Below are positions 23,000 through 33,622 of a stretch of 64,000 nucleotides of DNA, in pieces (within the stretch, counting starts at the first letter, position 1; the number at the start of each line of letters is the position of its first letter). The stretch is from Perkinsus olseni (Eukaryota > Perkinsozoa > Perkinsida > Perkinsidae): NCBI GenBank assembly GCA_013115135.1, contig JABANP010000052.1, forward strand, positions 121,001 to 185,000, written 5' to 3'. The notes beneath the pieces were generated by a model. It ran no database searches and was not told where the DNA came from. It was given only the letters and a program-made list of their open reading frames with translations. The position numbers and the translations under genes were made by a program.

Positions 23000-23173
23000 A
23001 TGGCTAAGGTCTACCTCTCCATCCTTATCTGCTGCGTTGTGCTATCTGGTCTACCTCAGGGCGATGCCCAAGTTCGTGCTCTGGACGGGTGTCTAAACAA
23101 ATGCCCCCCTGGCACATGGTGTTATTGTACTCTTCGTACCGCCACATGTCGTTGTATCCGTGATCGTGTATAG
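23000..23173 (+). CDS. Small secreted six-cysteine peptide (57 aa)
   Basis: A single-exon frame of 57 codons starts at ATG 23000 and stops at TAG 23171. The first ~24 residues form a signal peptide (AKVYLSILICCVVLSGLPQG). The mature part of about 33 residues has six cysteines at positions 31, 35, 41, 43, 50 and 52, spaced C-x3-C-x5-C-x-C-x6-C-x-C. This even number and tight spacing indicate a three-disulfide miniprotein exported from the cell. Such folds serve as protease inhibitors, antimicrobial peptides or signalling peptides; I do not recognise a specific family. An upstream intron cannot be excluded. It lies in an otherwise gene-poor stretch. Confidence 0.6.
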   Translation: MAKVYLSILICCVVLSGLPQGDAQVRALDGCLNKCPPGTWCYCTLRTATCRCIRDRV

Positions 23174-23211
23174 ACGTGCCACTCAATTGTGTATCGTCGG
23201 ATGATCGATTA

Positions 23212-23411
23212 GTCACATTGGTGGATCGTTATGTCTCCGAGCCGATTCTGCCTTCACCTTTGTACTAAAGGCTTTGTCGTATCAGAGGATAGGCGCTGTA
23301 TGCAGCAGATTGTCAACTTTGTTAATAATAAGTCGTGCTGTATAGGCATGTGTATCGGTTACACGCTGATTCACATTATATCGTTATGCTGCTCATCTGT
23401 CTTCACCTTTG
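23212..23411 (+). repeat. Dispersed repeat, two related pieces
   Basis: Piece one (23212-23262, tcacattggtggatcgttat onward) and piece two (23331-23411, agtcgtgctgtataggcatg onward) are related to each other around tcgttatg...ctgccttcacc. Both match 54447-54534. They may be remnants of a mobile element or of a duplicated gene 3' end. Confidence 0.55.
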
Positions 23412-24982
23412 TTGAACCAGATGTAAGTGCTATAAGCCCGAAGTTGATCGTTAGCATATGGCGTTGGAGGTTGTTGCGATAGAAACTCACAACCTCGTTC
23501 AAGATCGGTCCTGTCGGGTTCTGTCCAGTGACGGAGGGCCGCGTAACATCTTGGTTCCAAGGACCAGAAGCGAATGAATATGCCTTAAGGGCATCGTCCA
23601 GGGGGAGTAGGAGTACGGAAGAACGGGGAACAAGAATCACCAGGAGGCACGGAAGCGCCCCGCATGTCAATCCAGAGCGGTGCTCTAATAGCACTACAGA
23701 ATGGGTGCCGAGGCCATCCATGCAACAGCTGTACGATGAAGATTGGGATGCTGCGGAACATGACACTCCGTGGATGTGAAGATGCATCGCTGCGAGTGGC
23801 GATAATTGATGTTCTTGTACGAGAAGGTATCAAAACTAGTAGGGGGCCGGCTCCAAGGTGGGAGAGATGAATACCTATGAGAGATGAGACCTCCTGTCTC
23901 TCGCGATACACTCCGTGACGAGTCCCTGCCAGATAAGGCCTACTTGGTTGATGTTACTTCGCCATGCGGCTCCATCACATTTCGAGAATGCAAGAGATAT
24001 CAGGACTCGAAAAAGAATTCAAAGCTCCGCTGGGATGTAGCATGATACCATGGCATATAAATTGTATATGTATTCAACCGGCACTAAAATCGCACTGTGA
24101 CAAAGTACAATGGGCCAGCCTGAACCAGTAGGGCTACTCTGAGTAGTTGTTGTTGTCGAACTGATCGAATTAATACTAGCCTCGCTCTCGATGCGAGGAT
24201 ATACGGGCATCGCTTCCCGAGAAATAAAAAGGATATCCAGGTAATGATGGGGGACATGCCCTGCACGAGCCTCCTTCCCAAGAGTCATGCGGTGTTGTCG
24301 ACGTCAGCCACATCAGCAGAGGCATCTGCTCCTCCGCCACTCTTGGATGCTTCCGGTGGTCAGGTCGTACTGCAGCGCATAGGACTCACTCAGTCTGACT
24401 GCGTAGAATGACGAGGCTTGAGATCGCGCGAACCCTAGCATTCACCAATTCATACTTAATTAAACCAATTCAACATTCCCGACGAAGTCAAACTGCACGA
24501 TGAACCAGCTCGTCGGTGTAACAAAGCTGATCTTGGCGGACTGAGTACAATGGCAAATAAAATAGGTCATTTGGGACACTTTGAATGAACTGATACATGA
24601 TGGAGGTACTCAGGAACGCCGACTCGGTTTCCCTGTTCCTTTGTGGTCGCTTCAAGCTCATTGTGTCGCATTCCTGACACTCTCAACGGGATACACAAAA
24701 CTTTTGAGTTTGAACTTTTCATGTTACTGGGCTCATGATCCGGAAGGTTCGTAGGCAAGCTCTCACTTCTCAGCGAGAGGCATCCTCTCGAAATCACCAA
24801 CACCTCGATTCAACACTCTTTATCGTGACCAGACACACGGACGTCCACCAAAGCCATATCCATAGCTACAAGCTATCATTTGAATTCAGCAGAGAGGTCG
24901 TCTGCCCCTCCCACGACGCCAACACACAGAGTTTCAGGCCTGATGACGATGACGCTGTGCTTCTACACCATCTGTTACTTGT
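23412..24982. other. Region without a supportable gene
   Basis: Short frames on both strands (for example 23528-23779 plus, 23371-23911 minus) lack domains and splice chains. Codon use does not single out either strand. No RNA gene was seen. Confidence 0.3.
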
Positions 24983-25342
24983 TCAACGCTCCCCGGCAGG
25001 AGACCCTCTACGTGGACCCAGGCAGTCGCAGCAGGATACTGCGCGGGGTGTGAACTGAAGGGTGAAGAGCATGCAGAGCCGCAAAAAAGTGACCAATACG
25101 TAGACCAAAGCGAAAAGAATCACTTTCAGCGTTCTCGGCGGCGGCGGGCAGTAGGTAAGATGGAAGCGGCTTTGAGAGCTGCCACCTCCCCTTAGCTCGA
25201 GGTACGCCCGAATGGCGGGCGTGAAGGAAGTCAGCAGCGAAGGCTTACGGTTAGGGAACTTGAACCTTCTGAGGACTGTAGCGAACACAAAAACGGGATA
25301 CAACAACAACAGCAACACCATCATGAACACAGGTCGAATCAT
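24983..25342 (-). CDS. Possible small membrane protein
   Basis: A 119-codon frame from ATG 25342 has an N-terminal hydrophobic segment (MMVLLLLLYPVFVFATVL) and a second one (LKVILFALVYVLVTFL). Its start codon overlaps the stop codon of family gene E, so it could also be transcribed non-coding 3' flank. No family is recognised. Confidence 0.3.
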   Translation of the reverse strand: MIRPVFMMVLLLLLYPVFVFATVLRRFKFPNRKPSLLTSFTPAIRAYLELRGGGSSQSRFHLTYCPPPPRTLKVILFALVYVLVTFLRLCMLFTLQFTPRAVSCCDCLGPRRGSPAGER

Positions 25343-26385
25343 CTTCGCCTCCTCAAAACTCTTCCGATACTGGTCCCCACTCCAGCTTGCATAGGGCAGG
25401 CCCTACCCGTAATCCCATAGTGGATGACTTTGGCTACGATCTCCACAGCATCTCTCATCGAGACCGAGTTGGCAAGGTGGTCATCAGCGTGTATTGAGGG
25501 TAGATTCAAGAGGGCATGAAGGTTAGGGTGCCTCTCCTGCACTTTCCTTCCATAGTTTACACCTTGTCTTAGACATGTTATCCGATCATTATCCTCATCT
25601 GATGATGGACGCACTAAGTTAACCCTCTGAAGTAGATAGTCCACCTCATCCATATTGACTGTAGCCAAGTGTGGCGACGACGGCAGCGGCCTGAAAGACA
25701 TAACTACCACTGATGGATGTAGCGAGCCCTTTTCATACTCCTCAGCAGCAGCTGTGGAGTCGTTGCTATAATGAAGGTGTGCCAGTCGATGCACACCATC
25801 CTCGAGGTATAACTCGACTTGCACTTCTTCCTAACAACATCAATCATGACCGCTGCTTCTTCCGGTGATGCTGCTGCTGCTGCTGATTACTGTGTCTGTG
25901 GCGGCAACATACTGAAGGTCGTACTGGCAGACATGATTCTGATTGTCGATCTCTCTAGACTTATCCATTGATGCGTTGTACAGCTTCATCACGGCCCAAC
26001 TGTCTATGGAAGTTGAACAACCGGCATATCCTGTTGATGATGTGAGGATACTGCTCCAGTCATCATCATCATCCTCCTCCATCGCTAGACTTATTGCTGA
26101 GCCTATGATATAGTTCCTGCACTCATCATCATGGTGCTGCTGTTGCTGCTTTCCTTCCTCGATGGCACCTCTACGACTGATCCGAGGCAGCCCCGCACTG
26201 ATGTAGTGATCCACCGAAGTTTTATCTCTAATAGTTATATAGTCTAGCTTCATGGTCTCCTCCCTACCACCACCGCTCATCATCGAGGCACCAACCTTGA
26301 TGTACTTGGGCACAGGATGTCCAACCTCAACTCCCAATGAGCATCTATCACGGCCCGATGAAGATGATAGTACTTTACTCGAGGG
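25339..26385 (-). CDS. Divergent GLTGR-family protein E (5' exon not found)
   Basis: Two exons are clear: 26385-25891, preceded by a ttgtttag splice site, and 25830-25339, joined across a 60-nt GT-AG intron. The order of landmarks matches genes A to D: CSLGVEV, then KVGASMM, DYITIRDK, VDHYISAGL, CRNYIIGSAISLA, an acidic insert before WSSIL, and at the C-terminus VNMDEVDYLLQRV, NYGRKVQERHP and VIHYGITGRACP. Sequence identity is low apart from these. A run of glutamines and one of aspartates is inserted in the central region. No signal-peptide exon could be identified upstream, although one is expected. It is on the opposite strand from the tandem array, implying an old duplication with inversion. 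Confidence 0.6.
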
Positions 26386-26689
26386 CTAAACAACATACGA
26401 CAACATCATCATGAACGAGGTTGAGGTGTTGGTCCCACCTTAGGCTCAATACTTGATCGGGCTGTAACGTTGATGATGATGACCATCACCATGGACGACG
26501 TCATCATCAGCCGTACCATCGTGAGGAAGTGGCGGAAGAGGGGAATACTATTGTCGAGCACCAGGGATGCGCTGAGGTACGGAATTCCCGTCTTGTACAA
26601 CGGGGCGAGCGATGATGGGTTGATGGTCGTAGCGGGTACTGTCGTTGGGATCCCGACGTCGACCGTCGTTGGGATCAACTTGGAATAAT

Positions 26690-26890
26690 TCAACAAATAG
26701 ATTTATAGGAAACTGAGGAAGTGTTATGGTCTTCACGAAGGTGGTCACTAGGTGTGGTTTTGCATTCTATGGTACGCCTTCTAGCCTTCTTCTTGCCCAT
26801 ATCTGGACTCGAGGGCTCGGATGATGGAGGGGGTACATCAACAGCCCCCATAGCTAGCTCAGCAGCCTCCTCCAACAGTGCCTTGTCCAC
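26690..26890 (-). other. Likely C-terminal extension exon of the pseudouridine synthase, or small separate gene
   Basis: The frame reads an acidic helix (LLEEAAELAMGAV), a Pro/Ser stretch (PPPSSEPSSPD) and a basic patch (GKKKARRR). A phase-compatible GT-AG intron links it to the preceding gene. No domain is recognised. A neighbouring frame at 26548-26748 holds a short internal duplication of the residues DPND. Confidence 0.35.
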
Positions 26891-26914
26891 TGCAGGACTG
26901 ATGTACCTGCAGTA

Positions 26915-27996
26915 TTATGATGAGCTACATGAGCCTGTTCGTGTTCTTGTCACCGACCGTAATAAGGTCGGTTCGGATTCAACGTTGATTGTGATGCCTT
27001 CCTTAACATGACGTAGTTGGCCTCGTTTCCGTAACTTTCCTCCACAGTTGAGTAAGTCCCCAAATGGTAGCGTGAGTCGCCATGCATGTAGTAGCATCCT
27101 GGGTAGAGAGGGCCCTCGTCCACCTAATACCACACCATCTCCAGATGCAATAATAGTGTTCTTGTTGTTGTTATTACCATTAGGTAAGTGAGTAGAGTAG
27201 GTATAGTCACCTAATATTGGATGACCAACATGTGCGAGATGTAACCTTAATTGATGCCTTCGTCCAGTCATTAATCGTAGAACATAGACCGTACACTTCA
27301 CAGCACCACAGTGCCCTGTTGACACAGGTACTGCTACCGTCTTGCTTGCCCGACCTTCCGATGATATCTTCATCCTATGTGGTGGTGGTTGATGATGATG
27401 ACTAGGGCTCACCATCATCTACTACCTGAACTCTCCCTCTACTGCTGCTATACTCTCTGATATCACTCTTGGTCTCATCAGCTCATCGTCATCGACCCAC
27501 CCTTCACATACAGCTACGTAAAGCTTCTTAGTCAATCGGAACTAAGAACAGTGTACTCTCCCAGTGTCTGCTGCTGCTGTTTCTGTTATAATTACTTGGA
27601 ACAAGGCGCTGGTCTCTCGATCAGCTGTCTTATTGAGTGTTAGTACAACAGCACCACTAGTGGCGAAGTCGAGTTGATTAGCTAGCCTGAATCTATCCAT
27701 TGGTATCTTCAATGACCCTGGCCTAGCTTCAGGCATATCCCTCAAGAACTTCTCTAGAGTGTACGTGTAGTCACCATCAACCCTCAAATCATACGGCTTC
27801 TCTACTATCAGTATATCATCATCCCTGATCATCAACAAGAAGAACAGTGCAGCCGCTGTTGGGGAGTCGCAGCAGCAGCAGCAGCCTACCTGTAGAGGAC
27901 TTGTATTCGGTAATCGTCCGTGAAGGGTGGATCCCTTGTGGTGATGGTCATCTCATCGACAACTCGAGCATTGACATTATCCTCGCTTGGCATCAT
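26915..27996 (-). CDS. RluA/RluD-family RNA pseudouridine synthase
   Basis: Exons 27996-27890, 27824-27596, 27526-27426 and 27374-26915 join in phase with introns of 65, 69 and 51 nt, giving 298 aa from ATG 27996. The family landmarks are ILIVEKPYDLRVDG (the KP motif), RLANQLDFATSGAVVL with the catalytic aspartate, KKLYVAVCEG, and GRRHQLRLHLAHVGHPI followed by LGDYTY. These enzymes isomerise uridine to pseudouridine in rRNA or tRNA. A further 41-nt intron near 26895-26935 could extend the protein into a Pro/Ser-rich tail (DKALLEEAAELAMGAVD) ending near 26690 instead of the stop at 26915. Cellular location is not clear. Confidence 0.88.
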
Positions 27997-28185
27997 ACTC
28001 AAGTTGCTGTTGGGGAAGTGATGATGATGAGGATCACTGTTTAACGCAATGTATTCCGGGAAAGTAGAAAACGTTAGGAATCTCTTAACGATAATATCAC
28101 CGGTAGTACTACTACTACGTTCGATAATGATGATAATAATAGTACTACGATAGTGCACACTCGTGCTAGATCAATACCATCATGT

Positions 28186-30498
28186 TCATACCACTTCTTC
28201 CCCAACTCTATTATCATTATCATCACTAGCCACGTTGACTGTTGCCTTCTTGTTGGTGTTATTGGGATTCTCTTCATGTTGCCGTTCAGCATCATCTTCA
28301 GGGGAATCATTTCTCTGATGCAGGTCCATTATCTTCTGTCTATCTTCAACTAGACTTTCCTTCTCTTGTCGTACTACAGCCTTCAAGCCCCTCTCCACTA
28401 CATCCCTCCTCGATGCTTGTTGCTCATCTGTGGCCATCTCCTCGACACTCATCACTGCCAATACCGCACCATACTCATATCCTCCTTCCAATAGACGTGA
28501 CCTCAATCTACCATTCTGTCTTAAATTAAAGGTAAGAGTTCTAACTCTGGAGTAATATTCCTTCAACTCTACTTGACGTGATTGTTGGTGTTGTTGGTCA
28601 TGATCGTTATCATCATCATGGTAGTCACCATACTCTCGCCATAAGGCCTCCTCTAGAGCCTTTGCAGCCTCGGTAGCCGCCCCGACCTCCTCATCTGCTA
28701 ATGCTTTACTCTGCAACACTGCCCTAACTTTACTACGCTGGTCCTCGATACTAACTGTTGTTGCGGTTGGAGTGGTAGTAGTCGGTGTAGCTGCTGATGT
28801 GGCCTCCTTCCTCCTCCTCTTTGGTGACCGACTGCCACTGGTATCAATCCCCAACAGTGCTTTAACTTCCTTTACACTAGACAAGTATCCCTCCTCCTCA
28901 TCATCCTCCCTCTTCTTCCTCCCTGATGGGAGCTCCTCAGCTGCTATAATCAACTTTCTCAGAGAGTTCTTTATCGACTTGGCAATAGGTAGTAACCATC
29001 CAGTAGTAGTAGCCTTATTAAGATCAGGCCCCCACCCTCCGTGTGGCTGTAGCATTGGTAGTATATCCTTCTTCAAATGATCTTTAAAAATAGTCCGACC
29101 ATCTAGATGTGGATGCCTGGCCAGGCGTTGCAGCATAGCCATCAACAGTGTTACATCAACTATCTTATTGGGACCAAGATGAGGATCTCTCAAGGACCTC
29201 ATCTCACTACACCATGACGTGAAGTTACTTGGTGTTAGTATCTCGCTCCTTATGTCGCTCTTCAACCTCTTCACCGATAACTGATTACGACCAAGTGGCC
29301 AAGTTTAGTGGGCTACTGAGCTCAGTCGTCTTACTACCTGTCGTATCTCCTCCTTCCTCCAGATGTCCTTATCACTGTCACTGAGCCTCTTCCAGACCCT
29401 CTTCATAACTGTATTATCCACACTTGATGATGGCAGTGCCTACACTAGTACTCCCCCTGTTACCCCTACCCTACTACCACCACTACCTTCTTGGCCTTGT
29501 AGACCCTGAGGAAGCTGTTGTAACCATCCACAACACCATTGTTGTTGTTGTTGTTATTGGATAGTATAGAGGATGAGCTCTGTCAGAATATACATGATGA
29601 TAGCATGTGAGGGTAGCTGTATGCTACCTTCGTCCTCCTCCTAGCGGCAGACCCTCTCCTTTGACTATCATCATCAGAGCTATTACTAGCATCACTGGAA
29701 GGGAGAGACCAACTGGCATTGGATCCCTCATCACCACCTTTTCGACGGACCTTCCGTTTATTATGGAATCTATGTCTACCCAGCGAGTTAGACATCGACG
29801 ACGATGAGTCAGTATCATCATCATCATCAGATAGTGGTAGGGAAGCTGGCGCTGGTGCACTCCAACTGAAGGCGCCCACAGCAGAGGTAGCTGGCGAAAG
29901 CTGGGCTTGGGGTAGGTGCACCCCTTCCATCTTCTTGGGGGAGGACGACCGAGCACTTTGAATGGACTCTGATCTCACTCTCGATGATGATGATGATGCA
30001 GGGTCCTTGATTGAAGGTTTAGAGAATACCAGTCCACTGTGAGGTGGTGGTGATAGTGTTCTAGTAGTAGTAGTGGTAGTATGATGATGAGTATCGTTGA
30101 GTACAGCAGCCATCCTCAGACGTTGTCTCCTCTCTATCTCCTTTACTACGGCCCGCTGCTGCAGCTACCAGACTACGTACCGCATCATCCCTAACCTGCG
30201 GTACTATTGTACTACCCCTGCTGTTGCCTGATGACTGCTGCTGCTGCTGCCTCTCTTGCTTCTCCGACACCAATCTATGCATCAATGCTGCTGTCTCCGA
30301 CTTAACATCCTTCCGATATATCAATGCGCTCCCTGTGGGTGTACGCCCTCCCTTACTCCTATGATGCAGGCTTGGAGTGGTAGTAGACTGCTGGTGTCGT
30401 GGTCTACTAGTCTGTGCTGCTGCTGCTGCCCCAACCTTCTTCCTTCTAGGGGTCCTTGGTGATGGTCTATGCCTTGGTGGTGCATCTAACACCTTCAC
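28186..30498 (-). CDS. Uncharacterised basic nuclear-type protein, HMG-box-like segment
   Basis: Exons can be followed from about 30498 to 28186. The N-terminal part is low complexity: Pro/Arg/Lys, a Gln run, Ser-rich blocks and acidic DDDDD patches. In the middle, YNSFLRVYKAKK joined to VMKRVWKRLSDSDKDIWRKE resembles an HMG box, a DNA-bending fold, but this is weak. The long final exon (29274-28186) has a helical domain (VTLLMAMLQRLARHPHLDG, then GWLLPIAKSIKNSLRKL) and a charged coiled-coil tail with KRRRKE. One reading-frame change near 30150 is unresolved and may be an intron or an indel. Composition suggests a chromatin or RNA-processing protein; identity is unknown. Confidence 0.45.
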
Positions 30499-30735
30499 TG
30501 GTCTAGGGTCGTCGGCGGCGGCAGTAGCAGCAGACGCCCCTCCTCTCTGATACTACTGCCTCATCATCATGTGGTGGGGATGGGGCTGGCTCGGACCATG
30601 AGAACTTCATACTACAACAACAACAGAGTCGTACTACATGCTCACAGGAGATCGACTCGAGGACTCATCATGACGTTGAGGAATTGCAAGATGTTGAAAG
30701 GTGGGCAAGTCTACCACCTGCCTCCTTCTACCAAT

Positions 30736-31877
30736 ATGACATCATCTCCTTCCTCCTGTCCTCCACGATGGGAGCCCCTTATACTGTGTGTAGGGTTGGT
30801 ATGTCGTGACATAACAGTAGAGGTGCCCACCTACCCGTTGGAGGATAGTAAAGTTGTGACTACTCGGGTATAGAGAGAGTCTAGGTGGTAATGCATGTAA
30901 TGTTGCTGTTGCCCTACATAAGTTGGGGGCGGAGGTTGAATTGGTTACTAAGATACTAGGTACCCAGCATGGTGTCTATGATAAACTGGATACACTAGGC
31001 ATGTTCAGGCATGGTATGGTAGTTGTTAAGAAGGAGGGGCATCTAGGGTTATCTTACATAATATCGAGTGAAGATAGTAGGACTATTGTACATAGTAGGA
31101 TGAGCGAACAGATGATGCCAGATGAGATACCTATCATCGCCTATCACCACTTCTGGTCCACAACCCAGGTATCCTGTCTATACCTGGATGGTAGATTCCC
31201 TCATGTTGCCGAAGTGTATGCTACTGAGGCTGCTGTTAATAGAGGGGTACCAGTAGTGATGGATGTTGAACGTAGTGACAGGGCCAGGCTGAGGGACCTG
31301 CTACAGCTATGTACTGGTATTATAGTTAGTGGTCATCATACCCTTCATGATGTACAGACTACTCTCTTTACTCATTGTCGGAGTATCTTTGATGCATGTC
31401 CCTATCTAGAGTGGATAGTTGTAACCATGGGTGGGGATGGTGCTGAGTTGATACTCAAACAGCAGAAGGAAGAGGGGAGGACCAAGGACAGCAGCAGCAG
31501 CAGGAGATGTATACCATCACATCAGGTAGTAATGGTAGTAGTAGGGGTGGTGGTGGCTATGATGGTTGATCGACAGGTTGATGATGTTGTTGACACCACC
31601 GGCGCTGGGGATGCCTTCCAAGCAGGGTTGGTGTACTCTATGTGCAAGAGAAGGATGCTGTCTACCAAGGAGGTAGGGTCTTAACTCCAACAACCACGCA
31701 AGATACAGTGTGATGGAATCACTACTTCAGGGTAATAATAATTCGTTCGTACCAACACAAGCAGACTTGGAGTTTGCCACTTTCCTAGCGGCTGAGAACT
31801 GTCGTTGCCTGGGGGCTCAGAACACCCTGTCCGCTGATGATTGTAGAGAGGCTATGACCAAGGCTGCTATACTATGA
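30736..31877 (+). CDS. PfkB-family sugar kinase (ketohexokinase-like)
   Basis: The start is ATG 30736 (MTSSPSSCPPRWEPLIL). The N-terminus reads CVGLVCRDITVEVPTYPLED, typical of the ketohexokinase branch. A 37-nt intron after the EDS codons joins in phase to GGNACNVAVALHKLGAEV. Later motifs are PVVMDVERSD, IIVSGHHTLHDV, VVTMGGDGAELI and the catalytic anion hole VDDVVDTTGAGDAF, reached across an intron within 31525-31585. A last intron (about 31672-31730) leads to ADLEFATFLAAENCRCLGAQ and a stop at 31877. The reaction is ATP-dependent phosphorylation of a sugar or related alcohol; the substrate cannot be told from sequence. The DTTGAGD motif is complete, so activity is likely. Confidence 0.82.
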
Positions 31878-31961
31878 TTATCACCACGAATGTTTCTGTA
31901 TCATTTGTAGTTGTTGATGATACAGTGTCATCGCATAGTAGTCATCATGCAGTAGTTTATC

Positions 31962-33460
31962 ATGCATCACCTCTACAAGACAACTCAACCCCTCCTCAAG
32001 GAAGCTGCTGTTGCATCCACCTCGCCACCTGTTACCCATCCAGCGATGGTATATCTTACTTCCACTAAGGGCCCCAACTTCCAGCCTCCTCTATTCCTCC
32101 AAACCCTCTCCTCCTCTTCCCATACCCTCACTGAGCGTGACATCACCACTATAATCCACACCCTAGGCAAGAGCCCTCATGCTAGGTCCATACTACTACA
32201 TCCTGAACTACGTACCCTCACTCAGGAGTATGGCACCTACCATGACTACTGGCAAGAGCCTGTCCTTATGCCTGGCGGCCCTTAGTACAGTAAAGGCCCA
32301 ACCTGATGATGGTCTACTAGAGGTTATTGAGAGGAGAGTTGGGCAGTTAGCGTCATCACAGGTGGTTATACTATCAGAGCAAGACTATGCCCTCTTTACT
32401 CAATGCTCTGGCTAAGATGGATCGGGATTCCCATATAATATTCTCAGCTGCCTTTGATGCGTTATCGAACGGTCATGTATCATACACAGCCCGAGGGTTA
32501 TCAGCCCTCCTCAATGCAACAGCTAGGCTACAGAGGGAAGTCCCTGGGTGTGCTGTACCTCAGCTACTCAGCCAAGTGAGGAAGAGGACTACTGAGCTAT
32601 CAGGGTGGCAGCTGGCATGTGTTGTTCATGGTCTTGCTAGGAGTGTACCAAATGCTGCTAAGGATGGTGAAATGATAAGTGGTCTATCGAGGAGGGCTGA
32701 TGAAGTAGTTCAGGATGGTGATGTATCCCATCAGGGTTATGTCATGTTGCTGGATGGCTTCTCTAGACTGGACTGCCTCCAGATGAGTATCATGTCCATG
32801 TACTGTAATAAGGCACCTGATTGGGGCCTTAGTGAGCAGGCTGTAGTCATGGGTATAGCCTCGATGGCTAGAGTTAACTACTACCATCAACCATTCCTGG
32901 ACTGGAGCCACCAACAACTGTCTATGATACGGAGGATACCCCCGATAGGGTTGGTAACAGCACTTGTTGGGTATGCTAAATTAGAGTATCGTACTGGTAT
33001 TCATTATGTATATCATCGTATCATTGATGAGGATGTCCTCTCCTCTATACAGTCGATAAGTCAATGCTGTATACTGGCCTATGCCCTACTCCTCAGTGGT
33101 GGGGACTGCTCTATGCTCTTACCATCCTCCTCATACAATATACTACTACATATCATCACTGCTCTACTACCCTCCCCTACCACCACCAGTAGTAGAAAGC
33201 CCTTATTATCCAACGCGTCCAAGCTGCAACTGATAGCGGTACTAGAATCGATGGGAGGAGAGGCTTTGCAGCACCATGAAGGTGGTCTAACCCTCGATCA
33301 TGTCAAATGTATCCTAGGCCTCAACCTATTTGACTCTGTCATCAAAGTGCCCTCATCATCCGTAGACCCTACGGCTGGTGAGGAGGCACGCAGTTCTACA
33401 TTCCAGGAGGATGTTGGACAGACACTCGAAGGTTGGATCATGGACGCCGATGGGCAGTAG
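31962..33460 (+). CDS. Helical-repeat protein, possibly organellar RNA-binding
   Basis: Three reading frames in succession (from 31962, 32179 and 32387) carry related helical repeats, for example LSLCLAALSTVKA, SLLNALAKMDRD, ARGLSALLNATARL, QLACVVHGLARS and QAVVMGIASMARVN. Units of about 35-40 residues with a small-residue-rich first helix resemble octotricopeptide or FAST/RAP-type proteins of alveolates that act on mitochondrial or plastid RNA. That comparison is by pattern only. The N-terminus is Ser/Thr/Pro-rich and could be a targeting region. I could not place introns to reconcile the frames near 32240 and 32380, so there are either very short introns or indels. The main frame 32387-33460 ends WIMDADGQ. 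Confidence 0.5.
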
Positions 33461-33622
33461 AATGCCAGGTTACACCATATTTGGTGGATATAGTAGAGGT
33501 CAAATTACAACGGAGATGTATCTAGCAGGGATCGAACCTGAGTCATCAGCATGCCAGTAACATTGGTTTCTGTTGGAGTGTTTCAGTCTATCGTCATCGG
33601 TGGTGTTGTGTTATGATTGTCA

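Noticed and set aside
30836..30875. A 17-nt mini-intron in the PfkB kinase gene
   Set aside because: A 37-nt GT-AG intron starting at gtaaag gives a correct phase and an expected EDSGGNA junction.
33500..33600. Possible tRNA on the minus strand from a T-arm-like ggttcgatccc
   Set aside because: No acceptor-stem partner or anticodon arm could be found at the right distance.
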